A DNA stretch of 64,000 nucleotides from Chiua virens (taxonomy: Eukaryota; Basidiomycota; Agaricomycetes; Boletales; Boletaceae): the NCBI GenBank assembly GCA_019787685.1, contig JAHNUO010000002.1:1240001-1304000 (forward strand), read 5' to 3'. Shown here in pieces: positions 22,454 to 33,815 of this stretch. Position 1 is the stretch's first letter; every line of letters starts with the position of its first letter. The position numbers were made by a program, and so were the translations under genes. The notes under the pieces were generated by a model. That model saw only the letters and a program-made list of their open reading frames with translations. It was not told the DNA's origin and ran no database searches.

Positions 22454-23863
22454 TCATGTATGGGAGGTTTGGGAAGGTTCATTAACATTAGCGAATCCAG
22501 ATGCTCCCGCGCCAGTGAGGAATGACCGCCTGTTCAAAACGAGGCCTTTCAGCGCCCTGATTTCACGACGGAGTTCATCCTCAGCTAGATTTCCGCTAGA
22601 TCCACCACTATTTGGGCCTCGTAGTGAGGGAAGACCAAGAGCGTACGTTTGTGTCGTAATGTAACCGGTAAAATCTGAGAGGGCTTGAAGTGTGCGTTGC
22701 CTCGCGGACATTGTGGGAACTTTTGATAAACTACTAGAGGTAGTGGGTGCGGCTTCTTTACCGCGGGGCAGGGCTGCCCGCAGGTTTGCCAAGCTTGTCA
22801 ATAATGGCGGCGTGGGGCGAGACGGAGGAGGTATATACTTCCAAAGAAGCCGTGACGGATGATCTAATGGTAGAGGGCCCGGTGCGCCTGGCTTAGGCAC
22901 GGAGGACACAAACAAGGAACAATCATTGAGCCTGTTCCAAAGGTCGTTCTATTCAGAGTGGGTGAGTCAGGCGATCACCGGTACGATGAAACAAAGTAAA
23001 CCGGACCTGGCGAGTTGCACCCTCTTCGTGACCCAACCATGGGAGTTTGCTTTCAAGGTGATGGAAAAGGTCTTCGGTAGAAGTGCCATCTGTCTCGGAT
23101 TGATCGAGTTCTTCCAGCGCGCAGCGAAGGAGGGTGATATCTGGAACGTCCTGGGAGGATTCCTCACGAGGATTCCCTAGATGCGATAAAAGATCGTGTA
23201 TGGAGTGGTACTGTGCATATTGGGGATCCTCGTAGACAGGGACTATCCGAGGTAAGTCCTTGTACGACTCTGCTTGGGTTTCTTTGAGAGTAGAAGCGGA
23301 CGCTACAAGGCCCACGATGAGACTGGATTGGTGTTTCCGGAGAGCAAGGCGTGCTTGGTAGGATTGTGTGAGTCTTGGAAGGAGGTACCTCTGCAGTGGG
23401 TTAATGAGTCAATAGCAGGCGTAGTGAGCGCGATTTCTCACATAGTATATGAAGAGGATAAGTGCAGAAGTACCGGATAACCAGGTGAATATTCGGGCGA
23501 CGCCAATAAGGAGATTGGGAAGGTTGGAAGGAGGTGGTGTAGGGATATGTGCGTGGAGGTACAGATGGCGGCTGCGACACGAAGTGAGGGTGGTCGAGAA
23601 CAGACGTACAATGAATAACGCACCAATTCTCGGAGCAGCTGATCGACCTCGCCTGGGGCGAGCCCTTTTTCCGTGAGAAAAGCTCTTTTCGCGTCCGGGT
23701 CTTGAAGTCGTACTTGAGGAGAAGTCAGGAATGACCGGGCACGGGATAATAACTCTGTGCGGGAGGGGGCCGGGGCAGAAGGAGAGACCTCTTGGACAGG
23801 CTCCTGAGGAGTTGGTTCAGCCTGGGTTGCAGAGTGATGATCCTTCGGACTGTCGTCGGACAT
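22454..23863 (-). CDS. PEX14: Peroxisomal membrane docking protein Pex14, with one frame break
   Basis: Pex14 is the membrane docking factor for the Pex5/Pex7 import receptors. The N-terminal domain is clear (LLSRARSFLTSPQV, RAFLTEKGLAPGEVDQLLRE). It is followed by a proline segment (PPSVPPRTYP), a hydrophobic span (LIGVARIFTWLSGTSALILFIYY), a region predicted helical, and a Ser/Pro-rich tail. Introns: 23572-23623, 23391-23441, 22949-23006. The frame of PPRTYP and that of PPPSNLPNLL differ by one extra base near 23544, and exon lengths sum to 1249 nt (3n+1), so the sequence as given is broken once. Either an indel error or a true frameshift is possible. A 38-nt alternative intron would restore the frame but lose the proline motif. 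Confidence 0.85.
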
Positions 23864-23999
23864 TGTGGAAATGTCCAAGCAACTCTCACCCTTATCTTGA
23901 ACATAAACTTTTCTCAGGACACTATCATTAATAAAGCGTCCATGTGAACGCCTTTGAGCTCCGAAAAGACCCATCGCTCATTCCTCTGACCTGTTCACC
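23864..23999. promoter_or_regulatory. Divergent promoter, PEX14 and peptidase copy A
   Basis: 136 bp between the divergent start codons. No named factor site recognised. Confidence 0.45.
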
Positions 24000-26900
24000 A
24001 TGGATCTCAAGTACGAGAAGGGCGTCGAGCCTCATCTCCCAGATGTAGTCACCCACAGACGTCCTCACCGTACCCGCTTTCAAAAGGTTTTCTTTCGCGC
24101 TGGCATGGCGCTGGCCTTGATCTCCATTTATCAATCGTATCATACGTTGCAAAAGATCAATGCTTGGAAGCATTCCTGCACTACTGTTAGTGACCCCTTT
24201 GACAACTATGTCAACCGCGTCGAGGATGCCTTTCTGTCAGTTCCTTCTTGTGTCTCGAATCCGGTGGCTGACGAGTATGTGCATAGTGCTGTCCCCTCCA
24301 CTGAATCTGCTGTAGCGAATTCACGCTATTATGCAACCCATCCCCATCTGGCGGGCTCGGAGGAGGACTTCCAGGATGCGAAAGACATCCTGTCCCTCTT
24401 CCAGAACGAATTCGGTATCTCCTCTTTGGCTGAATCCATCTTCGATGCTGGCTCTCCAGAGTCAGCGCGAGGCAACATTGAGCACCACGACGAAACTCAA
24501 ATCGCCGAATGCTTGGATTGATGTTTATTATCCCTGTCATGAACACCGGTAATTCCGATGGTATATCCGTAGAAATACTCAGTCAGGATGGGAAATCCAT
24601 CTGGACTGCCGATCTCTTCGAGGATGGTGACCCCGCCGACGAGACGGCCGCCAGGTACAGGCACGCTATCCCATCTTGGCATGGTCTCAGCGCCGCTGGT
24701 GAAGCCATTGGCCCAATCGTTTACGCCAATTACGGTACGAAAGACGACTTTGACAAACTCGATGCGATGGGCGTGGATCTTACCGGGAAGGTCGTCCTCG
24801 CGCGTTATGGTGGCATTGTCCGCGGCCTCAAGGTAAGCAATAGCTTGCATGAGCTTCAAGTAGTGAAGTCGGATTGATTCCTTTAGATCAAGGGCGCTGA
24901 GGAGCGAGGTGCCGTTGGAATTTTGATCTATTCTGACCCTCGCGATGATGGGTCCGTGGTTGTTGAGAATGGCTACCTGCCGTACCCCGCTGGTCCTGCA
25001 CGCAACCCGACCTCGATTCAGCGGGGCTCCGTACAATACTTGTCGATCTACCCAGGTGATCCTACTACCCCCGGTTATCCTGCATACGAAAATGCAACTC
25101 GCACCGAAGGTGGAAATATACCTCACATCCCTAGCTTACCACTTTCCTGGGCCAATGCACAATACTTGCTTGAGCAGGAGCTCGGTGGTGTTACGGAGGG
25201 TAGAAAGCTGGATGGAAAAGGTTGGAAATCGTGTAATCAAGATGGCCAATGATGGTGCGTATTGAGACGGTCATGTGCAGTAACAATTAATATCCTTGTT
25301 CCTCCAATAGTCGACACCAGGGTGATACCCTATCTGGAACACAATGGCAGCTATCCCCGGTCACATCAGGGACGAAGTTGTCGTTCTCGGTTGCCACAGA
25401 GACGGTTGGTGGTCCATTCGGAATATGGCCTGTTTGCTGAGTAGAGATTCTCTCCAGCTTGGGTTATGGGTGCGGCTGACCCAACATCTGGCACTGTATC
25501 ATTGCTCGAGGTCATTCGCGGTCTTGGTACATTGGTCAGGCATGGTTGGAAGCCTCTTCGGACTCTTGTCATCGCAAGTTGGGATGCTGAAGAGGTGGGC
25601 AGAGTTTTCTCACTTTCTAGATGTGCTTCTGAGTTGTTCCATTGCAGTACGGTCTCATTGGAAGCACAGAATGGGGTGAGGACTTTGCGGAATGGATTCA
25701 GGCCCACGCTGTCTCCTACGTCAACGTTGGTACGTAGTTAGTCTGTCGGATGGGTTTCCTGCTACTGAGAAGTGAACACAGACGTTTCGGTTTCCGGGTC
25801 CCGCTACCAAGCGTCAGGCTCACCCTCACTTGCTCATCTGATCAAACGCAGTGCACAGGATGTTGCCCACCCCACCGATTCCAGCAAGACAGTTTGGGAC
25901 GCACTTTATGATTCTGGACACTACACAGGTGAACAGGACGTAGATTTCGCTGTAATGTGGGCCGCACAAAACCAGTCCCGCGCACGAACGACTTCGGAGG
26001 ATGACATTCGCGAAGTATCCCCACTCGGCTCCGGAAGCGACTATACTGTGTTCTTGCAAAGGCTTGGTGTCAGTCGCCGAATCCGTGACTTTTCATCGGA
26101 CTTTCTAACACGGCACGATAGGTTGCTAGCTCTGATCAGGGATTTTCCTCTACGCCCACTGATCCTCCTTACCACTATCACTCTGTTTATGATTCTCAAA
26201 TGTGGCAGGAGATATATGCCGATCCTGGTTTCCATCGTCATGTAAGTGTTGATAATATATCTCCTCACTTCGCTGAATGTGTTTCATTCGACTCAGGTTG
26301 CACTTGCGAAGACCCTGGGCCTTCTTACGCTCCGATTATCAGATTCAATCATCCTACCTCTCAACACAACAGAATACGCGTTCCAGCTCGAGTCATACGT
26401 TGACACGTGAGCATTTCTTCGTCTGAACCTACTTCTTAACCAATATAACTATGTCAGTGTGGAAGAATCGGCTTCCGCGGTCGCTACCCTCCCAGATCTC
26501 CACAAGATCCGCAAAGCTATCTCACAGTTACGGCGCGCAAGCACAGAACTCGATGACGAGAAAGTAGAAGCCGAACAGGCTTTCCGTAAAGCCATTCGCA
26601 AGCACCGTCGTGGCCGATTTGGCCGCCGCATTTTAAGTCGCATCAAGGAGTGGATCGAACGTCACACTGGAATTGGTTCATCAGTCCCCGAGCTGGACGA
26701 TGTGGAGTTCAAATTCTCTGCACTTCACACATTGAATGAATCCGGGGACATTGCCAAGCAGGATCTCTGCGAGTCTCATAAAGGGGCAGGCTGTGATCTG
26801 ATCAAGGCAGCCATCAGGGTGAAAAAAGTGAATCAGAAACTGTCCTCGTTTGAACGAGGATTCATCTCGGAGGAAGGCGTGAAGGATCGTGAATGGTACA

Positions 26901-27118
26901 GACATCTCGGTGTTGCGCCTGGAAAGTACCTTGGTAAGTCCCTTCGAGTTGTAACCTCAGCAGGGACACATGTAACCGCATTGATAGGTTATGGCGCGAC
27001 CACCCTTCCGGGCCTCACCGAAGCGATTTTGTATGAACAAAATGCAACGTTGGTCGAGTATGAAATTACGCGACTGACCAGTCTCCTGACCAAACTCGCC
27101 GACGACATCAAACCATAA
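24000..27118 (+). pseudogene. Glutamate carboxypeptidase II-like M28 peptidase, copy A, with four frame breaks
   Basis: A type II membrane peptidase of the GCPII/Vps70/transferrin-receptor family: short cytosolic tail, one span (about residues 31-48), PA domain (YANYGTKDDFD, VLARYGG, YSDPRDDG), then the dizinc M28 core with CHRDAWVMGAADPTSG, ASWDAEEYGLIGSTEWGED, SPLGSGSDYTVF and YHYHSVYDSQ, and a helical dimerisation domain. Introns: 24833-24886, 25255-25310, 25405-25457, 25595-25647, 25730-25781, 26069-26121, 26242-26296, 26407-26457, 26934-26987. Four one-base insertions relative to the conserved frame occur near 24466, 24530, 25220 and 25326; without them exon lengths fit 877 aa. All metal and catalytic motifs survive. 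It may be an intact gene with sequence errors rather than a dead copy. Confidence 0.75.
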
Positions 27119-27433
27119 GTTTCTGGGCTTGGATTATTCACGGTATACATAAACACAAATGTACTAGATATTGTGTCCAATGGAGCCAGGTGTTGGCGGA
27201 ACCGCCGGGCGACTGCAAGTCACGAAGAGGGTGGTTGACGAACTCAGAAAGGATAATCCTCAATTTGAAGGTCTCACCCACGCAGCTCTACTGACCAGGA
27301 CAAGGAGTCTGTCGCTGAAGCTGCTGCAACCGCGACTGAATTATGTGGCACACATAGCTACCAATACATAATTAAAAAAGGGTACGATATACGGGGCGGG
27401 GAATAAAGTACTTGTTTGAGCGACTACCTCTCT
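27119..27433. other. Convergent 3' flanks
   Basis: About 315 bp between copy A and the zinc-finger hypothetical. No coding motif seen. Confidence 0.45.
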
Positions 27434-29260
27434 TTAACTTGAAGCTTTTTGACGCAACTCCCCCCACACGGCCAGATGCATAGTCATACAGTGCGTCAGG
27501 AGTGTATTGAAATCGGGCTGAACTAGTACGTCCGGTGGCTCTGGGATCAGTTCCGCCTGGAATCGATCGCTGACCCAAGGTTAAGTAAACCAGACACCGA
27601 CAAGCAAAAAATCAAAACTTACAAGCACAGAGAACAAAAAACGCCATTAGGGATTTCAGCGTCTTGTTCAAAAATCATGTTCACACATTCTTCCTCTGAT
27701 CGAACCTCTGATTTGGGCACCGAGGACTTGCGGTCGTCGACAATGGGAGGTTCGTCGGAGTCCGGGGGTGATGGCATATTGTTCGCTGGAGATATATTTG
27801 GGTGAGCTTCCTGCTTGATCACTTTTTCAATCCGGAGTTTCTTATGTTCCCCTTCCGGGCTCGTACAAGTCTGGATTTCATAACTTGGTCGCTTTTGTTT
27901 GCGTGGACTCGAATCTGATGATGTAAGAATTGGGATTTGTGGAGAACATGAGACTGGTTGATTGCTGGCGGGATGCGCAACTTCGCCGGAGCGCCGATAG
28001 AGATTTATGGCTGCTCTGAGTTGTTCCGGGACACTTGGCATCATAGGACGCCGGGATTGAGGGTCATGAACCGCTTGTGCATGATGCGGAGGCCGAAGGG
28101 ATCCAGCAGGTACCGGTGCGGGGACAGGGAAACCTGACTGCGGAAAGTGACTCCCGGGTAGGGGTGCGCTTGGTGGTGGAGTAGGAAGAGGCGTTGCCCA
28201 TGACGTAGCTATAGGAGTTGGGCCAGAGCGAAGCGATGACTAAAGATATGACTTGAGCCATTTGTACATCCCAAAAAACAACGAATGTAACGAACCGGGG
28301 CAACGAAACCTTCGGAACTACGCCGTCGATGACGTTCCCCTTGATCCACCAAACCTTGGGGTATTGCAGATGTGGATGATGTGGAAATATTTGGGCTTTG
28401 GTTGAGAACACGAAATGGAGCATTTGGGGTCCAGGGCTGTGTGATCTAGTGAGGGAATAAAGAAACGAGTAGGAAGTTGTGAGCCAACTTACCTCGGAAC
28501 GGACGGACGGAACGGGACCCCTCACTGAATAGGGCAGAAGTCGGGTCAGTACCTTCGGCATCAACGTCACAGAGAAGACTCGCCTGGACCCTGTGGGTTT
28601 GCTTGTGGGTGTTGCTGAACAACACGATTTTGGTCAGGGAATGTCTTCAGCCGAACATACTTTTCGCGTAGGAGGCGATAATCCCTGTCGAGTGCCGCGT
28701 ACGCATCCTGGAGGGCCTGCAGTTCTAGGCTAAGGTAATGTTGTGCTGAACCGGCAGGAATGCACTGCAACAGCTCCTGGTACTTGCGACTGAGCAACGC
28801 TCGACTTTCCTCACTCGCGCGTAGCTTCTGTTGCACATCTGTATAGTGTTGCACCTGCATGCTCTGAGGTGCAGCAAAGAATGTCAAGCGATCGTTGAGC
28901 ATGTTGATTGTGTTGACAAGACGGCAATTATCATCGTATAACTTTGCATTCTGGGCCTGGAGTGTGTGGACCTGACGAAAGGTAGATTGATGTCTTTCTT
29001 GCAGGGTTACGGGTTCGGGAGCACGCGGACCGTTGCTGCCACCAAGAGCGGGTGTGGAGACGTTCAAGTTGAGGGGATCGAATGGCGGGGGTTGGTTCAC
29101 AATGGTATGATTACTGTCGCGCGGATGCTGATTCGGTGCGTATCCCAGGAGGAAGGTCATGCCGTACTCACTCTTTGCATATCCGCGGCGGCGATTCGAG
29201 GCATGGACGTTGTGCAGGTTGGATGAAGGCCTTGGGAGGGTCGAAGGTGTCGTTATTCAT
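27434..29260 (-). CDS. Coiled-coil protein with C-terminal CxxC...H zinc-finger-like end (hypothetical)
   Basis: The N-terminal half, after an intron at 29114-29171, is a long helical stretch with heptad-like spacing (QVHTLQAQNAKLYDDNCRLVNTINMLNDRL, then ALLSRKYQELLQC and LQDAYAALDRDYRLLREKYVRL). The middle is Pro/Ser/Thr-rich and disordered. The C terminus, after introns at 28240-28295 and 27570-27622, reads EECVNMIFEQDAEIPNGVFCSLCFDRFQAELIPEP and ends LTHCMTMHLAVWGELRQ, so CSLC and HCMTMH could bind one zinc. The joins between about 28570 and 28450 are unresolved: one splice choice (donor GTGACG) leads out of frame, another (donor GTCCAG) restores it. The function is unknown; a DNA-associated role is a guess. 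Confidence 0.65.
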
Positions 29261-29883
29261 GGAGAGTGGCGGGGATGCGACGCGACTTTTTATACGTCTC
29301 GGAGGCAAAGATTGAATTGCTTGGTATGTCGTTAGACTGGTCTTGATAGGGAATCGGAATGGAGGCTTACGGGATATTACCCAACGGTAACACAACAAGG
29401 ACGAAGAGAGAAAAGAACACGAGGTGGATGCAAGGCGAACGCGTTTTTTTTTAACGTCGTCACGAGATCGCTTTGGAGGATCCGCAATTTTACTGTAAAA
29501 ACGCGCTCACGATCGGAGAACATCCTCAACTTTGTTCGCTTCCTGAATTGCCGACGGGTCTCCTCGCGCTCTCTAAATACGAGACTACGAGCTTGGGAAT
29601 TCGCGGCCACAGTGCATACTGATGGGAGCACACATTCACGTCCGTTCTAGTGCCGCTTCACCGGACTCTTCCTCTGTCGTGGTCGCCTTCTAGTCAAGAT
29701 CTACTATTCGTGCTCGCCAGTCAACACGTCTTGCTGACACGCTCGTTGGACTGGTCGCGCAGATCGTTCGCAGAGGTGAGAATAGGCTGATCCGTCACGT
29801 GCTAAATGATGGGATGAAACGTATAACAATCAGCAACTTTCCGGCGCTCTCCTCACAGCTCTCCTTCCATCTTAACCTTATAA
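29261..29883. other. 623-bp divergent intergenic region
   Basis: Between the hypothetical gene and RIB1. It includes a T-homopolymer near 29445 and a CACGTG core near 29796. An 84-codon minus-strand frame has no motif. Confidence 0.45.
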
Positions 29884-31272
29884 ATGGCCCTTGCCGAATC
29901 GCCAATCCAATCCTCCCACTTCAGTGCAGAATCGAATGCCATTCATGATCTCCTCTCCCGTTCCCGATCTCTGAAACGCCATTCCAAGAGAGATGAAGCA
30001 CTCGACTCCCTCATCTTTGCTGCTGCCTTCGAAGCCGGGCCCCACATTACACGTAACCACTCCAATCATGCTATTCATCTACCGCTCTCCCAGAGCCCCG
30101 AGCGAGTCAAGCGTTCGGATGACTGGAATGTACTTCCCGAACACAAGCGACCTTATATCAGTAGGCAAGCACCGAGAAGAGTACGCCTGAGAGCCCAGGG
30201 ACAACCGTCCCAAGTCGAAGAGAAAGTGAATATACCACAGCTGACCAGCTCCCAGCTCTCCGCTTCTTTGCCGACCGAGTCCGAGTCCCCTTCGGCTTTT
30301 TCGGCCGAAGGTACTGCGCTTTCACATGACAGACACTCCTCCGAATCACAGGTCCAGGTTCGGTGCATGGCTCGCACTCGTATACCCACTCCTCATGGCA
30401 CTGTTTTCTTACATCTCTACCACAATAACCATGACAACAAGGAACATTTGGCAGTCGTCATCGATCCCGCACAATATTCCATGGATAGCCAATCCATCGC
30501 ACCACCCATACGTAGTCACTCTCTTGATGCCGTTTGGAGTGACGGCGAAACACAGGAGGATCGGATTATTAGGGGGGCCTATCTAGGAAGACTTGCTCCA
30601 GAAACTAGAATCGCTTCTCGGCCCATAGACCAATCCCGTTCTTCTACAGACGTGCCACCTCCGCTTGTCCGGATTCATTCCGAATGTTTTACTGGTGAAA
30701 CTATCGGAAGCATGCGTTGTGATTGCGGAGAACAGCTTGACGAGGCAATTCGCCTCATCTCGCAGCCCATCCAGCCATCGCCATCCTCTTCCGCAATCAT
30801 TTCTGGGAGGGGTGCTGTCATCTATCTCCGACAGGAGGGTCGTGGCATCGGCTTATTGTCCAAGATTCGGGCTTATAACCTTCAAGACCTTGGGCATGAC
30901 ACTGTTACTGCCAACCTCCTCCTAGGTCACAAGGCCGACGAGCGTGGGTATGACATCGCGGCGGCCATCTTGAGAGACCTAGGGCTGGGTTCGGAGCAAG
31001 GACAGGGCATCCGGCTGTTAACGAACAATCCAGATAAAGTCATGGCACTAGAAAAGGAGGGTTTAAGAGTCCTCGAGCGCGTGCCGATGGTGCCAAGGTC
31101 GTGGAAATTCCAGTCCGAGTCTGCATCACCCGAGAGTCGCAGGGCAGGCGCGACCATGATCGGTGGGGATATGGCGCGAGGTCCGGACTTGAACAAGTAT
31201 TTGCGGACAAAGGTGCTACGGATGGGGCACATATTGCCGTTGAGCATACTCGACGTCGATGAACAGTCGTAG
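29884..31272 (+). CDS. RIB1: GTP cyclohydrolase II (first step of riboflavin synthesis)
   Basis: It converts GTP to 2,5-diamino-6-ribosylamino-pyrimidinone 5'-phosphate, formate and pyrophosphate. A single exon of 462 aa. After a disordered N-terminal extension of about 150 residues, the catalytic domain shows VRIHSECFTGETIGSMRCDCGEQL (zinc cysteines), YLRQEGRGIGLLSKIRAYNLQ, HKADERGYDIAAAILRDLG and RLLTNNPDKV. It ends with a conserved DLNKYLRTKVLRMGH. The frame is intact. The lack of introns stands out in this region. Confidence 0.95.
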   Translation: MALAESPIQSSHFSAESNAIHDLLSRSRSLKRHSKRDEALDSLIFAAAFEAGPHITRNHSNHAIHLPLSQSPERVKRSDDWNVLPEHKRPYISRQAPRRVRLRAQGQPSQVEEKVNIPQLTSSQLSASLPTESESPSAFSAEGTALSHDRHSSESQVQVRCMARTRIPTPHGTVFLHLYHNNHDNKEHLAVVIDPAQYSMDSQSIAPPIRSHSLDAVWSDGETQEDRIIRGAYLGRLAPETRIASRPIDQSRSSTDVPPPLVRIHSECFTGETIGSMRCDCGEQLDEAIRLISQPIQPSPSSSAIISGRGAVIYLRQEGRGIGLLSKIRAYNLQDLGHDTVTANLLLGHKADERGYDIAAAILRDLGLGSEQGQGIRLLTNNPDKVMALEKEGLRVLERVPMVPRSWKFQSESASPESRRAGATMIGGDMARGPDLNKYLRTKVLRMGHILPLSILDVDEQS

Positions 31273-31377
31273 ATGTACTTAAAGTTATTCCTATATAGTC
31301 TAGTGTTATTTGTGTGCTTAGACTGTTTGATTACATAAATTCACGTATATGCTGGGTAGGGTCTGCCAGTGTCTGCC

Positions 31378-33477
31378 ATGTACGATCCCCTTGCGTCGAC
31401 GAGCTCTATCTTTGCCAATGGCAGCGACGACTCTACTCCACCGTGGCCGACTACTCCACACGAGCCCAATTCCCCGATACCCAACCTTCGTCGTGCTTCG
31501 CCGTCATCAGTCTCCCCCAAAAAGATTGTGTCAGACGGCCTCTTTGGAAAGGAACCCAAAATCTACGGTGCACCTGAACCCGGTCTCATTTCTCCTACCG
31601 TTGGCTCGAACGGCGTAAAATACGAAAAGAATGAGCCATATCTCCGTGTCCGGATTACCGGGTTGGATCGTAACAGAAGGGACGTTCTCTTCAAATTCGA
31701 TGCCCAGGTGCGTATTGCATACATCAAACTAGCTGTCATCCATCCATCCATCTGCTTATCCCATATGTGTAGACGAATCTTTCCAATTTCACGGGTACAA
31801 CGTATCGCAACGTCTCCCGCTCGTTCGTCGAGTTTCAGCAGTTCTATGACGCCTTACTCAACAATTGTCCGCACACCATCATCCCTGCTCTCCCCCTTGC
31901 CCAGACATCGGCGCCAACAGATGAAGAAGACGATCGCCTTGTGCGAATTATGTTACAGAGATGGTTGTCGCGGATATGCGAAGATCCGATCGTTATGCAT
32001 GACGAGGACCTGCGGTCATTCATCGAAAGTGATTTTGGATATCAGCCAATGCCTCGTCCGAAGCGAAAAACAGGCTCTGGGTTCGCACTCATCCGCCGTA
32101 ATGTGCCAGACGAAGATGAAGGACTCCAGCGCGCCAGATTTGAGCTTACCAAACTCGAAACGCAATTCTTTGAAGCTGCAAAGGCCATTGACAGGCTTTC
32201 TGTGACCAGGAGATGTGAGTGCTCTGTGCTCGTCTGCATATCACAACCTGAGTGCTGAATTTCATGGCAGCACTATCCGCTGCACATGCTGAAATGGGAA
32301 ACAAGTTGATCAATGTCGCCTCTTCAGAGGCACATCCCCCGCTAGGGAACGCAATGCAGAAATTAGGAAGGGCGTGGCATAGTCTCGCCGACCTTGATCA
32401 GGCACAATCCATAAGCGAATGTGTTGTTGTTGGAGATACGTTTGGCTATCAAGGGATGAACGCACGTTCTGCCAAAGAAGCACTGCTCCAGCGAGCGAGT
32501 GTTTTGGAGGAGTACCAAGCTGCCGTCAAGGCGACGATATCCAAGAGAAGGAATATAGAGAGGTTGAAAGCCAGCTCTAACATCAGGCCTGAACGGGTGG
32601 ACGAAGCGCTGGAGGAGTTGGAAGAGGTACGTCTTCCGTCGCACGTGAGATCCTCGTCGTTGAGGTTGCTTTATAGGCCAACAAGTACGAACAAGTACTT
32701 GCACAACGCGCGGAAGGCATCTCCCAAAACCTTCACCGTGCCTTTGCAACACACACGAAGACAGTCACAGATGATGTAACTGCTGCCCTGATCGAGCATG
32801 CGCGCTCCGCTATACAATACGAGAAACAGCTACTCCGGGAGCTCGAATCCGTGAAAGGAGACATTAATACCGCCAATCAGAAACTCCCTCTCCCAAAACC
32901 TAATGGCTATCCCAAACCTTCCATCGTCCTGCCGTTGGAAGACGATACCCACCCAATGATAAGGTCCACAATCACTCCGCCGCCTGTCGTGCGGCCAGCC
33001 GGTGGTTTCCCAGTTGACGCGCCCTCGGCAACTCCGAGCGCGTTCCGACCCCACAGTACAGCTCCCCAGTCACCGGGTGCAGGTCCGTCTACAGCACGAA
33101 GTTCAACTGCCCCCATTGCTGGTATTGGTCGTTTCGGCGATGGGACCCAGTCGATGTTTGTGAAGCCTACTCCATCTTACGGACCTCCGGTTACGAGACT
33201 CCCGTCTTCTTCGGCCTCGCTCCCTCAGGGACCACTGGGCGGCACAGTACAGACGTCCACTCCTACACCTCAATCTTCTAACCATTTTCTTGCTAATACG
33301 GATCCGCTCTCCACTCCATCTGTAGTGCACACGAATCCACAACCTACACAATCGCAAATCCTCGATCCTCTCGCACATTTGCCGCCGACAAATATGTCGC
33401 AATCCGTGCGCGTTCAGTCGTCACGCTCACGACTAGATGCAAGGGTTGCTGCAAGCAAATTGGCGAACATGTTCTAG
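31378..33477 (+). CDS. VPS17: Retromer sorting nexin Vps17 (PX + BAR)
   Basis: With Vps5 it forms the membrane-bending dimer of the retromer coat for endosome-to-Golgi retrieval. A PX domain lies at about residues 75-190 (YLRVRITGLDRNRRDVLFKFDAQTNLSNF, then SFVEFQQFYDALLNNCP, IIPALPL). A BAR-type helical region follows (FELTKLETQFFEAAKAIDRL, ALLQRASVLEEYQAAVKATISKRRNIERL, NKYEQVLAQRAEG). The C terminus is a Pro/Ser/Thr-rich disordered tail of about 210 residues. Introns: 31708-31772, 32215-32270, 32627-32676; 642 aa in exact frame. The start is the ATG at 31378 after an in-frame GTG. Vps17 rather than another SNX-BAR is my best reading. Confidence 0.85.
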
Positions 33478-33815
33478 GTCCGGACATGGCAATCGTTAGT
33501 TGTTTACGGATGGCCTATCGTGTTGCAACGCGCATTTCTTTTCTGTATGCTGGATTTTCTTCCCCCGTTCATGTAGAGAATGGACTTGATATCGTTGGAC
33601 GTTGGCACCGTGTTCGAATCGTCAGTCGAGGTGTGGCCTCAGCCCATGATAAAGAGTGAGGCAGGCGCAGTATCGTTCCCCGACGGCCGTCGGAAGGGAC
33701 CTCAAAGTTAGATGCCAGTCGCTAGCGCTAATCTCCCGAAACTTTAATTCTGAATCGGAAGTATTCACACTTTATGTACAAACATATTACAGCATTGTAC
33801 AGTCACGTCAAGTAC
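33478..33815. other. Convergent 3' flanks
   Basis: 338 bp between the stops of VPS17 and LEU2. A GTTCGAATC core near 33612 is not part of a tRNA-like cloverleaf. Confidence 0.45.

Noticed and set aside
27434..28570. Three separate minus-strand genes between 27.4 and 29.3 kb
   Set aside because: The open frames connect through introns with good borders and share a Pro/Ser-rich composition, so one multi-exon gene explains them better.
33606..33625. tRNA B-box-like GTTCGAATC
   Set aside because: No 5-bp T-stem surrounds it and no matching A-box lies upstream.
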